A stretch of DNA of 64,000 bases from Saxidomus purpurata (GCA_022818135.1 JAFMSR010000008.1:31975600-32039599); one strand, 5' to 3'; positions 1 through 13,900 are shown, counted from the stretch's first letter. The notes: generated by a model not told the origin, from the sequence alone. A program made the numbers and translations.

Positions 1-279
1 CTCTTTTCCCCCCCTCCCCCCCCCCCCCCCCCCTCCCCCCCCCCCTCCCCCCCCCCTCTCCCCCCCCCCCCCCCCCCTCCCCCCCCCCCCCCCCCCCCCC
101 CCCCCCTTTTCTCCCCCCCCCCCCCTCCCTTTTTCTCTCTTTTTTTTTTCTTTTTTTTCCCCCCCCTTTCTTTCTTCCCTCTCCCCCCCCCCCTTCTTCC
201 CCCCTCTTCTCCCCTCCCCCCCTCTTTCTTTTCCCCCCCCCTCCCCCCCCTTTTCCCTCTTTTTTCCCTTTCTTTCTTC

Positions 280-310
<31 letters not shown>

Positions 311-356
311 CTCTCCCTCTTTCCCTTTTCTTTTCCCCCCTTCTCTTCCTCCCCTC

Positions 357-415
<59 letters not shown>

Positions 416-416
416 T
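1..416. repeat. C/T-only low-complexity tract
   Basis: The first 416 bases are almost purely C and T, in long homopolymer runs, ending abruptly at a run of about 55 C before ordinary AT-rich sequence begins. No unit periodicity is visible. This could be a real polypyrimidine tract, but the irregular homopolymers look more like a poorly resolved long-read contig end. No gene can be called in it. Confidence 0.85.
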
Positions 417-1638
417 TTATCACCTTAGTATGAACTCCTCAAGATCCCCATCCATAATGTTGTTTCACAATAAACACACTCACAGGCAATTCCTTTGTCA
501 CATAGAGTAAAATTGTAGACTAGCGGGTAAGAACAGACAAAACTTAATTCACACATTTTTGTTTTATTAAATTAAGCATCATTTGGTACAGAAAACTGTT
601 GTATAATTATAAAACACATGTAAATTAAGTTAAAATTAAGATTACATTTTTGCTTGGATGTCCACACACACACACATTCTCAGATTTTATTACGCAAATG
701 TAAACAATAATGTATGACAATTTAATAATAAGTGAAGTGCAATAGTTCGTACTTTTCTTTCAATCATCATGCTATTTTCTGCATACTTTACAGTGCTTTT
801 TGTAGAACTCTGCATAATTATCTCATAATTACCGGTATCACAACATGACAACCCACATGCTTATCACATATGGACATAATTCAGCACTTTAACTGCTTTT
901 AAATTATATTTCAACACCAAAATTAGTCAGTATTCCAGTTATGGTACCTGCAATAGTTTTAAAAATCAGGGCTAAAAATGATTAAATTTGCACAAAAAAG
1001 GCAACTCTTCCAGTCTTGTGTATGTTTTTAAGCTTGTTAACCCTCCATTTTCCTTTTCCTTAAAATAAACAACCTTTAAAACCAGTAAGAAGTCTGAATA
1101 ACTCTAGCAGTAGTTTTCGACAAAGAATTGACAAATAATACTGCAATTTTTCACATCTGAATTCCCATATCTACATGCTCCAATGTCAGAATCTTGTCAG
1201 TTCCATGGTAACCATCATCTTTCAAGTAAAAGCCTGCATTTCGACTTAATTCTCAAATAAGCCAATATTACTGCAAGACTTCTGATAGACTTTTAAAGAA
1301 TTCTTCCTGTCAAACTTGTTTTATTTGGGAGGCTTTTGTATGGCTAATTTTTGCAAAGAACCAGCTCTTGATTTCATTTATCTTTCTCAAGTTTAAAATT
1401 TACTTCACTTAAGTTTTCATCTCAATGTTGAATACGACACACTCATTGTGATTCAACAAAAACGCAAATTTATGTAAAGTAGTTAACAGTATTTTGATGT
1501 GCACTTCACAACGCTCTGACATTGCCCTAAACACGATGCTCACAGCAATGTGCTCTAAGCAGCATCCGATATCAGAGATACTAAAAACAGATCTCCATTA
1601 ACAAAACTATTCAGTATTTCTAAGCAGTGTAGGTAACA
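417..1638. other. 3' flank / probable 3' UTR of the RFXAP-like gene
   Basis: AT-rich non-coding sequence downstream, on the minus strand, of the RFXAP-like stop codon. A TTTATT hexamer (AATAAA on the minus strand) near 573-578 is a candidate polyadenylation signal, which would give a 3' UTR of about 1 kb. A short CA run lies near 662-674. No open frame or RNA gene is seen. Confidence 0.4.
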
Positions 1639-4600
1639 TCAGGAGTCTGTAGACTGTCTTTGAGTGGTGCTTTTCTCTCTGGCCTGCTGTTGTTGTTGTA
1701 ACTGTAGGAACTGAATCACCTCTGGCGACCTCATCAGTGCCTGAAACACAAAGTCAACCACACTGTAAGAAAATTAAACAGTAGATTTGCATGGATCTAG
1801 ATCAGTTATTACATACATGTATGTACCGTCTTCCAAGGGCATTCTTCCTTAGTGATACAAAAAAATCTAACATTAATTTTGATATATATTTTATGCCACA
1901 GTTACCTCTTGAAATACGCCTCATTTGCTCATCATGTCACAGCATTAATCTATTGGTCAAAATAAAATGATGACTGCAATGGTCAACAGACTTTCTTTTG
2001 CAGGTTAACATGACTATAATTATAGTATATCCATATTTATAGTAACAGAAACAGCATGTCTGACTTCATTCCTAAATTGAATACAAATTACTATACATCA
2101 ACATTTCTGCAACAATCACCACAGTGACTGCCAATGATATTGTTCTTGATCCATAAAATTGTAAACAAAACGGGTTACAATATTTCCCACCTAGAGAAAA
2201 AGACATTTTAAGAGAAATTTTGCATTGTCTTTGGATTTAAATGAAATGAACACACACTACATCATATATGGTCACTGAAAAACTTTAACACGATTCCTTG
2301 AGCTAGTGACCAGTACTTTAATCTACTTGGTTGATAAAGGCTTTATGGTAATCAACTTCAAGTCACTCTATTCAGTGTCCATTTCCTAGTTCTTATGATG
2401 GTGGTGTTACCTCTGTATAATTTGGACTCATGGTTCACTGGGAAATCAGTCAACAGATTATTCCCAACATCATCAATTGTAATTCATGTGTTACAATTCC
2501 AAGAATCTCAAAGAAGCAGTAAAATAATGTTTTAACTTTCTTCTACATCTTTTCCGATTTTTCCATAAAAAAGAACTTCAGTTTTGGAAAGATTGCAATG
2601 AATATTGGTACACATCATTACCATGAATAGTAGATTTGCAAGACACAACTTTAATATCCATCAAGAGACTCAAGAGTTATCCCCCTTCAAACTAACACAT
2701 TAATCTGTGACAAAGGATCATTGCAAGGGTATTTTATCACAACAGTGATAGCTCTAGTTTTATCTGTAGTAAAATCTTTTGAAATAAAAAGTTCTGTTTT
2801 AAAATTTAATAACTTATCCACCTATACATATACAGATATAATTTAACTACCCCAGTGACCTGAAGCAATTACCATTTTCTTTTCTGTAAGTATTTCATCT
2901 AACAGCGACGGTTTAAATCCCATATCACCAGAGGACTGTTGCTGCTCAGACATATCCATCCTGCAGGGTGAAGGTCCTGGCACTGCTTCACATTTTACAG
3001 ACTGAAATATAAACATTCTTCATTAATACAGACTTGTAATGATACCATGGTAACTGCAACAGTTATAACACATAACAATGAAAACTCAAATATCTACAAC
3101 TACATGTACAATCGTAGTTTATACTTTTAAATGAAGGAGGTTGCCATGGTGTTGAGGTACAGTGTCCAACAACAGAGATCACAGATTGAATACCATCAAC
3201 ACTATCTGAGCAGCACAATCCCTTCTTTTGGCCAGAGTACTGTTTCGAGCCCAAGAAAGCAGCCATCAAAGGTACTTATTACAAGTTACAAGAACTTGAG
3301 TCTAAAATGGTTTTAAAATTTACATGTCATTCAAGAAACCAAAATTTCCCTAATTCAACTTTTCTTCAAGGCTGTAGTATAACAATGTCTGTAAGAATAG
3401 ATACTGGAATAGAGTTCCTTCTGAAGCATGAATTTATCCCAAGACAGACATCTGTCTCAGTTTGACTAGTACTGTTTGCTGACAGTAATATTACTAGGAA
3501 TTTTTCTAGAGCATTTCAGCAGGGTGCTGTACCCTGCCTGCTGCCCTATTGTTGTAACCAACATATTAAAAGATACAGGAACTTTTTAAAATCCTTGGAG
3601 AACATCTCTAAGTATAATAAACGAACATTTTCATTACAATTATAAATGTGTTACATTCCTCTAGAAGTAAAGTTTTCAATTAACAAGGGTATTTTTTTAT
3701 AGTAATGCATTCAAACATGCAAAAAATACCCTGCCCCCTACACTTTTTGACAGTCTAGAATAATCCTGCAATCTGCAACATACTGTCAATTGGGTAATTT
3801 TCATGTGATGAAAATTTTGTGATTTATGAGCAGACCGACTCACTTGCCAATTTTAAATTTGCCAAAGGAGAATTCTCTAATAGTAAATCTATGTGAAACT
3901 AGAGCTATCACTAAATGTGATTAATACCCCCAAAAGACTGCTTTATAAACTGAGAAAGTTCGTAGTAACAGAATACCTTGCAAACAAACTAAAAAGAGAT
4001 ATTGTTCTTGGCAATAACTCTGTAATTTGTCAAGATAGAGTTATGGCTCTTGTACACTGCACTTCCTCTCATTGTGCTTGACCATTGTATGAAGTTGTAT
4101 TGAATTCCAACCAATAGTTTTCGAATAATGCTCCGGACAAGTAAAAGTAACAAAGGGCAATAACTCTGAAATGAGTCAAGATAGAGTTATGGTTCTTTTC
4201 GCACTGCACTTCCTGTCATTGTGCTTGACCATTTTATGAAGTTGTATTGAATTCCAACCAGAAGTTTTCGAATAATGCCCCGGACAAGGAAAAGTAACAA
4301 AGGGCAATAACTCTGTAATGAGTCAAGATTGAGTTATGGTTCCTGTGCACTGCACTTCCTCTCATTGTGCTTGACCATTGTATGAAGTTGTTTTGAATTC
4401 CAACTAGTACTTTTCTAATTTCGGACAAGGAAAAGTAACAAAGGGCAATAACTCTGTAATGAGTCAAGATGGAGTTATGGTTATTATGCACTGCACTTCC
4501 TCTCAATGTACTTGACCATTGTATGAGGTTATATTGAATTCCAACCAGTAGTTTTCAAGTAATGCTCTGGAGAAGAAAAAATAACAAAGGGCAATAACTC

Positions 4601-6051
4601 TGAAAATACTCTAGATAGAGTTATGGTTCTTGTACACTGCACTTCCTCTCATTGTGCTTCATCATTGTATGAAATTGTATTGAATTCCAACCAGTAGTTT
4701 TCAAGTTATGCTCCGGACAAGGAAAAGCAACAAAGGGCAATAACTCTGTAATTAGTCAAGATGGAGTTACGGTTCTTCTGCACTGCACTTCCTCTCAATG
4801 TGCTTGACCATTGTATGAAGTTGTATTGAATTCCAACCAGTAGTTTTCAAGTTATGCCCGGACAAGGAAAAGTAACAAAGGGCAATAACTCTGTAATTAT
4901 TCAAGATGGAGTTATAGTTCTTGTGCACTGCACTTCCTCTCAATGTGCTTGACCATTGTATGAAGTTGTATTGAATTCCAACCAATAGTTTTCAAGTTAT
5001 GCTCCGGACAAGGAAAACTAACGAAGGGCAATAACTCTGTAATTAGTCAAGATGGAGTTATAGTTCTTGTGCACTGCACTTCCTCTCAATGTGCTTGATC
5101 ATTGTATGAAGTTGTATTGAATTCCAACAAGTAGTTTTCAAGTTATGCTCCAGACAAGGAAAATGCCCAACCACCGGGTGACTCCTATATACCCCCCTAA
5201 ACTTCGTTTTGGGGGTATAATGAATCTTTCACAAGACTTTTAAATTAGCAAAGTGGGAAATAAGCAAAAATAGAGAAAATTAAATCATCACAAATTGTAC
5301 CTAGTTTACAATAGTCCTTTATAATACATTTGTAATTGTCCCCAAGCATCAGCAGCTTGGGGAGAATATTTAATTTCAAAATTTACGAGTCAATTATCCA
5401 GCAGAGTCACAGTTTGACTTTTATTATGCTCATTACCATTTCATTTCCAGTTGACGATGCTGATCTACTTTTCCGTCCGCGACGTTTTGGTGATGTTTTA
5501 CACCTGCCAGATTTCTCATCTGAACTTCCACCTTCAAAAACTTCATTCATAATTTCAGTAGTTTCACTTTTAGCTACTGTTCCTCCAATCTGTTGGCCGC
5601 CATTGAATTCTTTAACATCACTGGGCAGAACTATTTGATAATGATCTGCAGGCTGAATCACATTTAAAGCACCTAACTGGTTGCCTTGAAATATCAGTGT
5701 ATTGCCTTGTAAACTGAAGCCATGAGTCATGTGACCCATGGTAGAAGTCACATGACCAGGCTTTGAAACATTTCCACCAGATTCACAAGCATCTTTTTGA
5801 CCAGAAGTTATTTTATGTGAACTAAGGCTACTATCACTTCCCTGAGAAAAAGTCAAATTGCCAATCTGAAATCCATGACTACCCTGTAACCCACTTGACT
5901 GACCCATTGTAAAAGTGGGTAGAGTCAAGCTCCCTTGTAGACTGTCAATGGACAGATCCAGACTGTCCTCAAATTTAGTCACTTCCTGAAAGTAACCAGT
6001 CTCAGCTTCCTCCCCACCACTAACTTCCATGTTCTCACGTTTGTCTGTCAT
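1639..6051 (-). CDS. RFXAP: RFXAP-like protein (regulatory factor X-associated protein), 3 exons, 281 aa
   Basis: Exons on the minus strand are 6051-5437 (205 aa), 3001-2873 (43 aa) and 1740-1639 (33 aa plus TGA). All junctions are GT/AG, in phase 0. The identification rests on the C-terminus: LLDEILTEKK, then across the last junction RSPEVIQFLQ followed by a Gln run. This is the RFXANK-binding segment at the end of vertebrate RFXAP, and the length is close to human RFXAP (about 272 aa). Exon 1 is acidic and Ser/Gly/Gln-rich and ends in a basic patch (SPKRRGRKSRS), a possible nuclear signal. RFXAP, with RFX5 and RFXANK, forms the RFX complex that binds X boxes; in vertebrates it drives MHC class II genes. 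The Cys-containing basic middle segment of vertebrate RFXAP was not found, so it may be absent or on an undetected exon. The ATG at 6051 is the first in frame. Confidence 0.83.
1741..2872 (-). other. RFXAP-like intron 2
   Basis: A 1.1-kb intron bounded by GT (next to 2873) and AG (next to 1740) on the minus strand. It is AT-rich with no open frame of note and no recognisable repeat. Confidence 0.7.
3002..5436 (-). other. RFXAP-like intron 1, hosting a HINE-type repeat
   Basis: A 2.4-kb intron between the first and second coding exons. More than half is a tandem-core repeat element (3897-5222). The remainder was searched on the minus strand for the missing Cys/basic exon of vertebrate RFXAP and none was found. 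A short open stretch near 3131-3270 is open on both strands but has no convincing splice sites. Confidence 0.65.
3897..5222 (-). mobile_element. HINE/pearl-like element, about 146-bp tandem core
   Basis: About eight tandem units of 141-147 bp carry the repeated phrase GGGCAATAACTCTG at 4155, 4302, 4443, 4589, 4735, 4880 and 5026. The ends carry an inverted TACCCCCAAAA / TTTTGGGGGTA pair (near 3925 and 5210). Read on the minus strand, the 3' end is a short hairpin (ATCAC, 5-nt loop, GTGAT) followed by AGCTCTAGTT. Subterminal inverted repeats, a terminal hairpin and a tandem core fit non-autonomous Helentron (HINE) or bivalve pearl elements. It carries no coding capacity; the frames open across several units are repeat artefacts. 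Confidence 0.8.
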
Positions 6052-6540
6052 TTTAGTTAAAACTCAATATATCCGTACAAATTATGAGGAAATGTATGTC
6101 ACAAATGTATTCTCAAATAAAGTTACACATATACACCTATGGCAAAATGTAGGTTTTAAGAACACTTGGACCGCACCAATCAGGTTAAACACTTGGGTAC
6201 ACAATGATTCATCTGGTACAATCAAATCTGAAGGGGAAAAAAAATGAAGTTCAATACTGATATACAGTCCATCTCAACAAAAACATTCAATAAGGAAACT
6301 CTAAAGTATTGGTACAGGAAACAAATTTTACAGGTTTTAACTGAGGTATACATGTATAACAGGAGTGATAGTTCCAGATAGGATTTAATTTATAGAGTAG
6401 AAAGCCATCTGGAAATAGATAAAACCCTCAAATACAATTACTCATGCCATATGTTCATTTCAATGAGTTTATATATAGACCGGTAGTCTTAAAGTATCCT
6501 GGTATTCCTGTTCAAGTAAACTTAAGTGCTGGTACTAACA
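6052..6540. promoter_or_regulatory. Upstream region of the RFXAP-like gene
   Basis: AT-rich sequence directly upstream of the minus-strand start codon. The promoter and 5' UTR should lie here, but no TATA box or other clear motif was found. No coding signal. Confidence 0.35.
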
Positions 6541-7727
6541 ACAAGAGCTGTCCATAAGACAGCACGCTCGACTATTGTGGGTGTTTGCTAATAAAACAAA
6601 ACTTTTATCAGTGTAATAGCAAAACAAAATTCTGCTAACTATTAAGTATAAACTAGGAAAGTTGAATCATAAAAAAAGTCAAAATCTATAACTATAGATT
6701 TAATTTTTGGTAAATTAATTGTTTGATACAAAATTTACCCTGAACACTATTGCAAGGTTTGATATAACTACCATAAGTGGTTACTGTGATATGTGCATGA
6801 TAGTACCTTGCATGCAAAACTTTACCAAATTTTCAAAGTCAAACAAGGGCCATAATTTGCACTAAATTTAAACAAGAGTTATCTGTCTTGACTGTGTGAC
6901 ACCTCTTAAGACATTACAAAAGTTTCAAGTCAATATCATAAGTGGTTACTGAGATATGTACATGATAGTACCTAGCAGGCAAAACTTAAACCAAATTTTC
7001 AAAGTCAAACAAGGGCCATAATTAGTACTAAATTTATACAAGAGTTATCTGACTTTACTGTGTGACACCCCTAGAGACATTAACGAAGTTTCAAGTCAAT
7101 ATCAGAAGTGGTTACTGAGATATGTGCATGATAGTACCTAGCAGGCAAAACTTTAACCAAATTTTCAAAGTCAAACAAGGGCCATAATTTGTACTAAATT
7201 TTTTCAAGAGTTATCTGCCTTGATTGTATGACACCCCTAAAGACATGAACAAAGTTTCAAGTCAATATCATAAGTGGTTACTGAGATATGTGCATGATAG
7301 TACCTAGCAGGCAAAACTTAAACCAAATTTTCAAAGTCAAACAAGGGCCATAATTTGTACTAAATTTTTTCAAGAGTTATATGCCTTGATTGTATGACAC
7401 CCCTTAATACATGAACAAAGTTTCAAGTCAATATTATAAGTGGTTACTGAGATATGTGCATGATAGTACCTAGCAGGCAAAACTTTAACCAAATTTTCAA
7501 AGTCAAACAAGGGCCATAATTTGTACTAAATTTTTTCAAGAGTTATCTGCCTTGATTGTATGACACCCCTAAAGACATGAACAAAGTTTCAAGTCAATAT
7601 CATAAGTGGTTACTGAGATATGTGCATGATAGTACTTAGCAGGCAAAACTTTAACCAAAGAAGCAACGCCGACGCCGACACACAAGTGACTGTAATAGCT
7701 CTCCATATTCTCCGAATAGTCGAGCTA
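6541..7727 (-). mobile_element. HINE-type element, 166-bp tandem core
   Basis: Five tandem units of exactly 166 bp; the marker GGGCCATAATT recurs at 6847, 7013, 7179, 7345 and 7511. Read on the minus strand, the element begins with a GCTCGACTATTCG-type motif (7712-7727), has a GTCGGCGTCGG stretch, and ends with a matching inverted motif, a hairpin (GCTGTC, 5-nt loop, GACAGC) and TCTTGTT. The same ends occur in the opposite orientation at 46218-47632. The architecture fits Helentron-associated non-autonomous elements. It has no protein-coding capacity. Confidence 0.8.
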
Positions 7728-7940
7728 AAAATCTGTTTGTATATTGGGAGGCTCCATAAATAATTCAACTATATATAAGAAATGCAAAGATATTTTTTCT
7801 ACAAAGAAGTGTATGGCACACCTTCTAAATGGTTAAATTTTCAAGCAACAGTAAACTTTTAACATCTTTACCTCTTCAGCAATTTTAATGTACATGCAGG
7901 TTCTTACAACAGCTGCTGCTGTAATACGGAATAAAAGTCA

Positions 7941-10900
7941 CTAAGCAGTTTGGAGCTCTGGTTTTGTTTTAACAACTTCAACTTCTTCCCCTTCTAGAAA
8001 ATCATCCTGGAAAAAGGAAAACATGAGAAAGTTTCAGAAATACATATGACAGATGTCACAAAGATATGATTATCATTATGATTATGAACGGAACAAATAT
8101 GATCTGTTTCGAAAACCCTGAGGTGAACAATCTGAACGTCAAAGGTAGTAACAGCTACATGAATTGTAGTATTTTAGTAAGTTTGCACACAATATCACGG
8201 ACCTATATATAAATAGTGTGTATATAGGTCCTTGACAGTATATAAAATTTGTACTTCTGAAAATTAAACAGGAAATATGCTTGATGTTGATGTTAAAAAT
8301 GGATGATACATTTTAAAGGTCCAATACTAAGGAAAGTAAAAATTCAAATATACTTTGAAAAACACAGAAATATGTTATTTTTAATAAAAAATGAAAGTTA
8401 CACAGTACATGTACAATTATTTTTCTATGCATTATGAAGAAAGTTAAAAAGACCTGGGTAGTCATTTTGTCGATTCACTGAGATTTCAACATAATACACA
8501 TACTTTTCTTTGTGTTCCAAACACTTTCTGTAAATTTTAACCTGCCAATCTTCATTATTTAGTGTCTTGCATTTCATAAGGTAATGCACTTGCCATTGAG
8601 ATAACTGTCACTTAATTTTCGCTTAGTAGTGGACCTTTAAAAACTAGCAGCCTTCTTGATAAAGCATCTTGGATTAACCTAACTGAGAAAAATACTAAAA
8701 AACTTACAATATCATAGATAACTTTTATCATCAGAGAACAGCTGGGGCATTTGGCAACATCTTCTCCTGACATCAAATCTTCCTGAAAATTGCATTAAAA
8801 CTCTTTAATTTTTGTGAACCTCAAAGAAGTACATTACTGGCTAGAGTCCTAAAACCGGACACTTTTCAAACATAATTTTCGATAACTCGGACAATTTTTG
8901 TATCTAGCAACCAAACTTTTACCAGTAGAAAGTTAGGTTCTTCACCGAAACGAAAAGCAAATTGTTAACCCATCAGATTAAATCAATCACAATTTTGAGG
9001 CCCGGCTGTGTGGTTACCAAATTGCTATATTTCATTGACCAACTGTACCATGTTTCCAGACAGATAGTTTAAATAGATTTGTTTAAATGTGATGTTAGCT
9101 TTTAAATTGTGTTAACTGTATCAATCTTTTGACACATTTATGAAGTATCAAGATGAAAGGTTTTATTTGTGAAATTATTGTTGCTGGGCCTCAGAAATAT
9201 TGCACTTGCACAGTCTGTCACTTTCCACTTTTCCCCCCGACAATGTAAGCATGCTTTCAGTGACTGACAAAATAAATAGTGAGATATCTGGTCAAATAGT
9301 TACATTAAACTGTTGTTGTTGCACTTTGTGGATGGAAATCAAGTGTCTGTTTGATCAACACCATATGATTGTAAATATTAAGAAAATATTCACGCGTTTA
9401 AACAAGTGTCCGGTTTGATGGTCGTCCGGGTTTGTTGGTCCCCAACCAGTACTCATTCTTATTAAGGACAACATTGTCAGTGAACCAGTCGAAGTCAACA
9501 CTCCCTGTGACATCCTATCCCAGAAAATTGAATGCATCAATAAAGAGACCCTTATCATCGGCTCAGCTTACAGACCAACTAATAATGATGAAAAATATTC
9601 AAAACATCTATTCCAAGCCATCTCACACATCTGCAATAAATTTAAGAACGCTACTATTTGGATTGCGGGTGATTTCAATCTACCAGATATTGATTGGTCA
9701 AACAACTCCATCAGTGGACACCAATACAGAAAGGCCATAAACGAACAATTTCTTTTCCTAGAACCTGAACTAGGCCTCACACAAATTGTTGACTTCCCTA
9801 CAAGAGGCGACAATATACTTGACCTTTTCCTCACCGATCGACCACAACTTGTCAACCGCTGCACAGCAACCCCAGGGATAAACGACCACCATGCCATATT
9901 TGTTGACACCAACATGTGTGCCACACGTCTTAAACCGACAAAGCGTACCCTGTACATGTGGGGGAGGGCCAACATCAATGCCATTAAAGAAAAAAGCAAA
10001 GCCTTATCAGATACCTTACTAGAGAAAATCAACCCCTCTTCAGACATTAACTACATCTGGACTATTTTTAAAAACGGCTGCCAAAAGATCATTGAAGATG
10101 AAGTACCACATCGCCAAAGTGCTCAAAGATTTAATCAGCCATGGATTAACCGGGATATAAGGCGAATTACCAGACTGAAACGAAGGTGGTTCCGGCGTGC
10201 CAAGAACTCAAATTCCACTTCTGACTGGTCCAAATATAAAGACATTAAAAGGAAAGCCCAGCGCCTATGCAGGTCCGTTCACGATGCCCACATATCAGAC
10301 ATGCTCCAGCCAGACCATCAAAACCCAAAAGTCTTCTGGAACTATATAAAATCCAAGAAGAAAGACAACTTTGGTGTGTCTCCACTCAAGAAGGACGGGT
10401 TGGCATACAGCGAAGGTAAACAGAAAGCTGAACTTCTGAACGACCAGTTCACCTCTGTCTTCACCAAAGAGGACATGGCTCAACGTCCTACTCTTCCTCC
10501 TAGTTGCTTACCAACTCTAAACCCTATACATGTCACGATCAAGGGCGTCCAGAAGCTTCTGTCGAATCTCAAACCACACAAGGCTCCAAGCCCAGACAAG
10601 ATACCCACTAGGCTTCTCAAACTTGCCTCAGCAGAGTTGTCTCCAGGCCTAGCAAACCTATTCCAACTGTCTCTGGACCAAGGGCAGATTCCACTTGACT
10701 GGAAAACCGCCCTTGTCTCATCTGTCTTCAAAAAGGGAAATTGTTCCTCACCATCCAACTACAGACCTATCTCTCTAACATCAGTCTCCTGCAAGGTGCT
10801 GGAACACATCATCTTCAGCAACATCATGTCTCACCTTGACTCACACAACATCCTCTCTGACTACCAACATGGGTTCAGAAAAAAACGCTCCTGCGACACT

Positions 10901-13900
10901 CAACTACTAATGACCATCAATGACTTAGCTAAAGGAATAGATAACAACCATCAAATTGACGCTGTTCTACTTGACTTCTCAAAAGCATTTGATAAAGTTC
11001 CACATTCACGTCTTCTTCAGAAACTGGACCATTATGGAATAAGAGGCACAACCCACTCCTGGATTGAAGACTTTCTCTTGTCGCGCACACAACAGGTTGT
11101 CCTTGAGGGCTCCTTTTCAGCTACCTGACCTGTCACCTCTGGCGTCCCTCAGGGCAGCGTCCTTGGCCCTCTTCTTTTCTTGGCCTACATCAATGATCTA
11201 CCCTCCAAAGTCCAATCCACGGCTCGACTCTTCGCCGATGATTGCCTCCTGTATAGAATCATCCGTAGCCTGACGACTCACGCCAACTTCAACATGACCT
11301 TGATAGTCTCCAATCCTGGGAGGATGATTGGCAGATGGCTTTTAACCCCGACAAATGTGAAGTCATCCACATCTCTACAAAAAGAAAACCTATCCCAAAC
11401 ACCTATAGCATCCACAGAAAAGAACTCAACACCGCAGATCATGCCAAATATCTTGGAGTTACCATTTCTTCAGACCTCTCTTGGAAAAAACACATTGATA
11501 ACATCACCAAAAAAGCCAATGTCCTTCATCAGGCGAAACATAAGATCTAGCCCTCCAAGCGCCAAGTCTAATGCTTTCAAGACATATGTTCGACCTTCTG
11601 TTGAATACGCCTCATCTGTCTGGTCCCCTCACTCTGAGGGTCTCATCAACCAACTAGAAATGGCCCACGTCGCGCTGCAAGATTCATGAAACAAGACTAC
11701 GCGCGAACAACGCTTCAGCCAAATCCGAGCACGCACCTCCATCTTCCAAAATAGTTTCTTTCCCACAACCATCGTGCTTTGGAACAAGTTGCCGCAAGAC
11801 GTTGTTTACCAGACCAGCCTGGATGCTTTCCAATCAGCTCTGGCCAGCCAACATATAAAATACTAGTCATGGAGTTGTTTTTTTTTACCCTTTTAATAGA
11901 AATTGTAAATAGTGGAACTTTTATTTTTGAAATCAGTCAGTCCTGCCTGCTGCGTATGTATATACAGTTTTAGCCAATTGCGAGTATACTCCTTGCGGAG
12001 TGATGCAATCACTGGAAATGATGAATGATGATGATGAGTATCGTAGGTGGCCCTGTTTCAGTGATGGCCCTGTTTCGGTGACCCTTTGAAATTATGCAGT
12101 CATTTCTAAGTGCAATATTTTGGATAACTGTTTATACCAGGGTTGTGAAATATACCATTTTAGCTTTCTTCAGATTGGAAGAAAAGTTGCTTACAGCGAC
12201 AGTTTAATCATGTGGTTGATATTTCCAGGGTAACCCTACTTTTGAGGCATTTTTCTTAATACTTTTTTACACTTTCAAGTTGAGATGTAGATCTGTGGTC
12301 AAAAACATAATTTCAACTAATTTTCTTTCTTCACATGACTGTTGTCTTATTTTCTCTCTGTTTGTATTCAGATGTAACTGACCAATAAGAACTTCTTGAT
12401 AAAAGACAAGTTTTAAGCACGTGATCTGCTTATAGCTTTTACATGAAAAAATGGCCGATCTGATAAGTTGTGATTAACTTTCAAATCTGATATTTTTTTA
12501 ATGGCAGTGGCTAGAGTTACGGTACCGTAACTCTAGCCTCTGAGTCTAGAGTTACGGAAGTTCCGTATCTCTAGCAAAACCCTATGAGGAAAGGCTAGAG
12601 TTACGGAAGTTTATAAAGGCATATGTATGTTGCTTTAAATATGCATGATAATGTATTGTAAACTTAAATATTTCACCAGTAATAGTGAATAAACCGATCT
12701 GTCGGCAAATGCAGCGTCTTCATAGCCGCCATTTTGGTAATACATAATACATTGGCGGAAATATCATTGTTATATTCGTCTTTACTTGAGCGTTCCATTG
12801 TAGTTGGACAATTATATCACATTTTGTGCGAAGCATGATAGAAGTTAAGTAAAATATGTTGTTGACACATGTTGTTTTTGTATTTAATTGTCTGACTACA
12901 TCTAGGCCACACCACTAGAAGGCACTCAGATCGTGACAAACTGAAAATAATTGTGATCGAAAGTGCAACTGTTAAATTTAATAATTTCGTTTTTTTTTGT
13001 TTACGTTTATCGTGCTCTTAGAATTCTAATATTCTTCTTTTCTTTATCTTACTATTGCTTTATTAACGTTGTTTGTAAACAGAGAACACATAAATATGTG
13101 CAAGAGTATACAGCATGACAATGAAAGTTCCAATATTAGCATTATATTAAGTATAGCCAAAATGGCTCCTGTGAAATTGTCGTATATACAACAGATCAGT
13201 TTATTCACGATTACTGGTGAAATATTTAAGTTTACAACACATTATCATGCATATATTAAAGCAATATACATACCTTTATGAACTTCCGTAACTCTAGCCT
13301 TTCCTCGTAGGGTTTTGCTAGAGATACGGAACTTCCGTAACTCTACACTCGGAGGCTAGAGTTACGGTACCGTAACTCTAGCCACTGCCTTTTATGCCTT
13401 TTTAAATAAGGTGGCAAATACTTTCATATTTTTATGAGATACGGTAAACAGATTCTTGTTGCATAATACAACTCAATACCATTAGATTTTAAATATAAAA
13501 AAACATACTTTTGCCCACTCTTTGAACCCCACCCCTTGTGCTTCATAGTATTTATAAATTGTGTAACCATTAAAATGAATGGGGTATTACTGATTACCGA
13601 AAACAACTTTTTACCGGAAACAACCAAAAACAAATGAGATTACCGAAAACAAATGATATTTCTAGCCATGAGTGGATTTTCAACGATTTATTAAGTAATT
13701 TAGATAGAAGATGATATGTTTGTATTATATCTCTAATTTTGATCATATTTATTACCATTTAAGAGACTTATACATATTTTTGTCATTGCCTTCCAGTTTT
13801 CATTGTAATTTGAGTTACTTCCCTTTACAAATATGAATACATAATTATATCAATCACTGTCATCGCTTTTAAATCAAGCATAATTTTAAATTGTGAATTA

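Noticed and set aside
1..416. Telomere or centromere satellite
   Set aside because: There is no TTAGGG-type or other periodic unit, only irregular C and T homopolymers.
3063..3316. Overlapping open frames on both strands between RFXAP-like exons
   Set aside because: Neither has a clear acceptor/donor pair or a match to the missing RFXAP segment.
4234..4985. Minus-strand reading frames of 72-90 codons
   Set aside because: They run through tandem 146-bp repeat units and repeat the same peptide; artefacts of the repeat.
5407..5436. C-terminal extension (VMSIIKVKL) of the RFXAP-like first exon
   Set aside because: It lies past a GTAATG donor, and the downstream exons carry the conserved RFXAP end in phase.
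12049..12085. Target-site duplication for the LINE ending at 12043
   Set aside because: The repeated GGCCCTGTTTC motif belongs to the adjacent inverted-end element, and no matching copy is found at the LINE 5' border near 9428.
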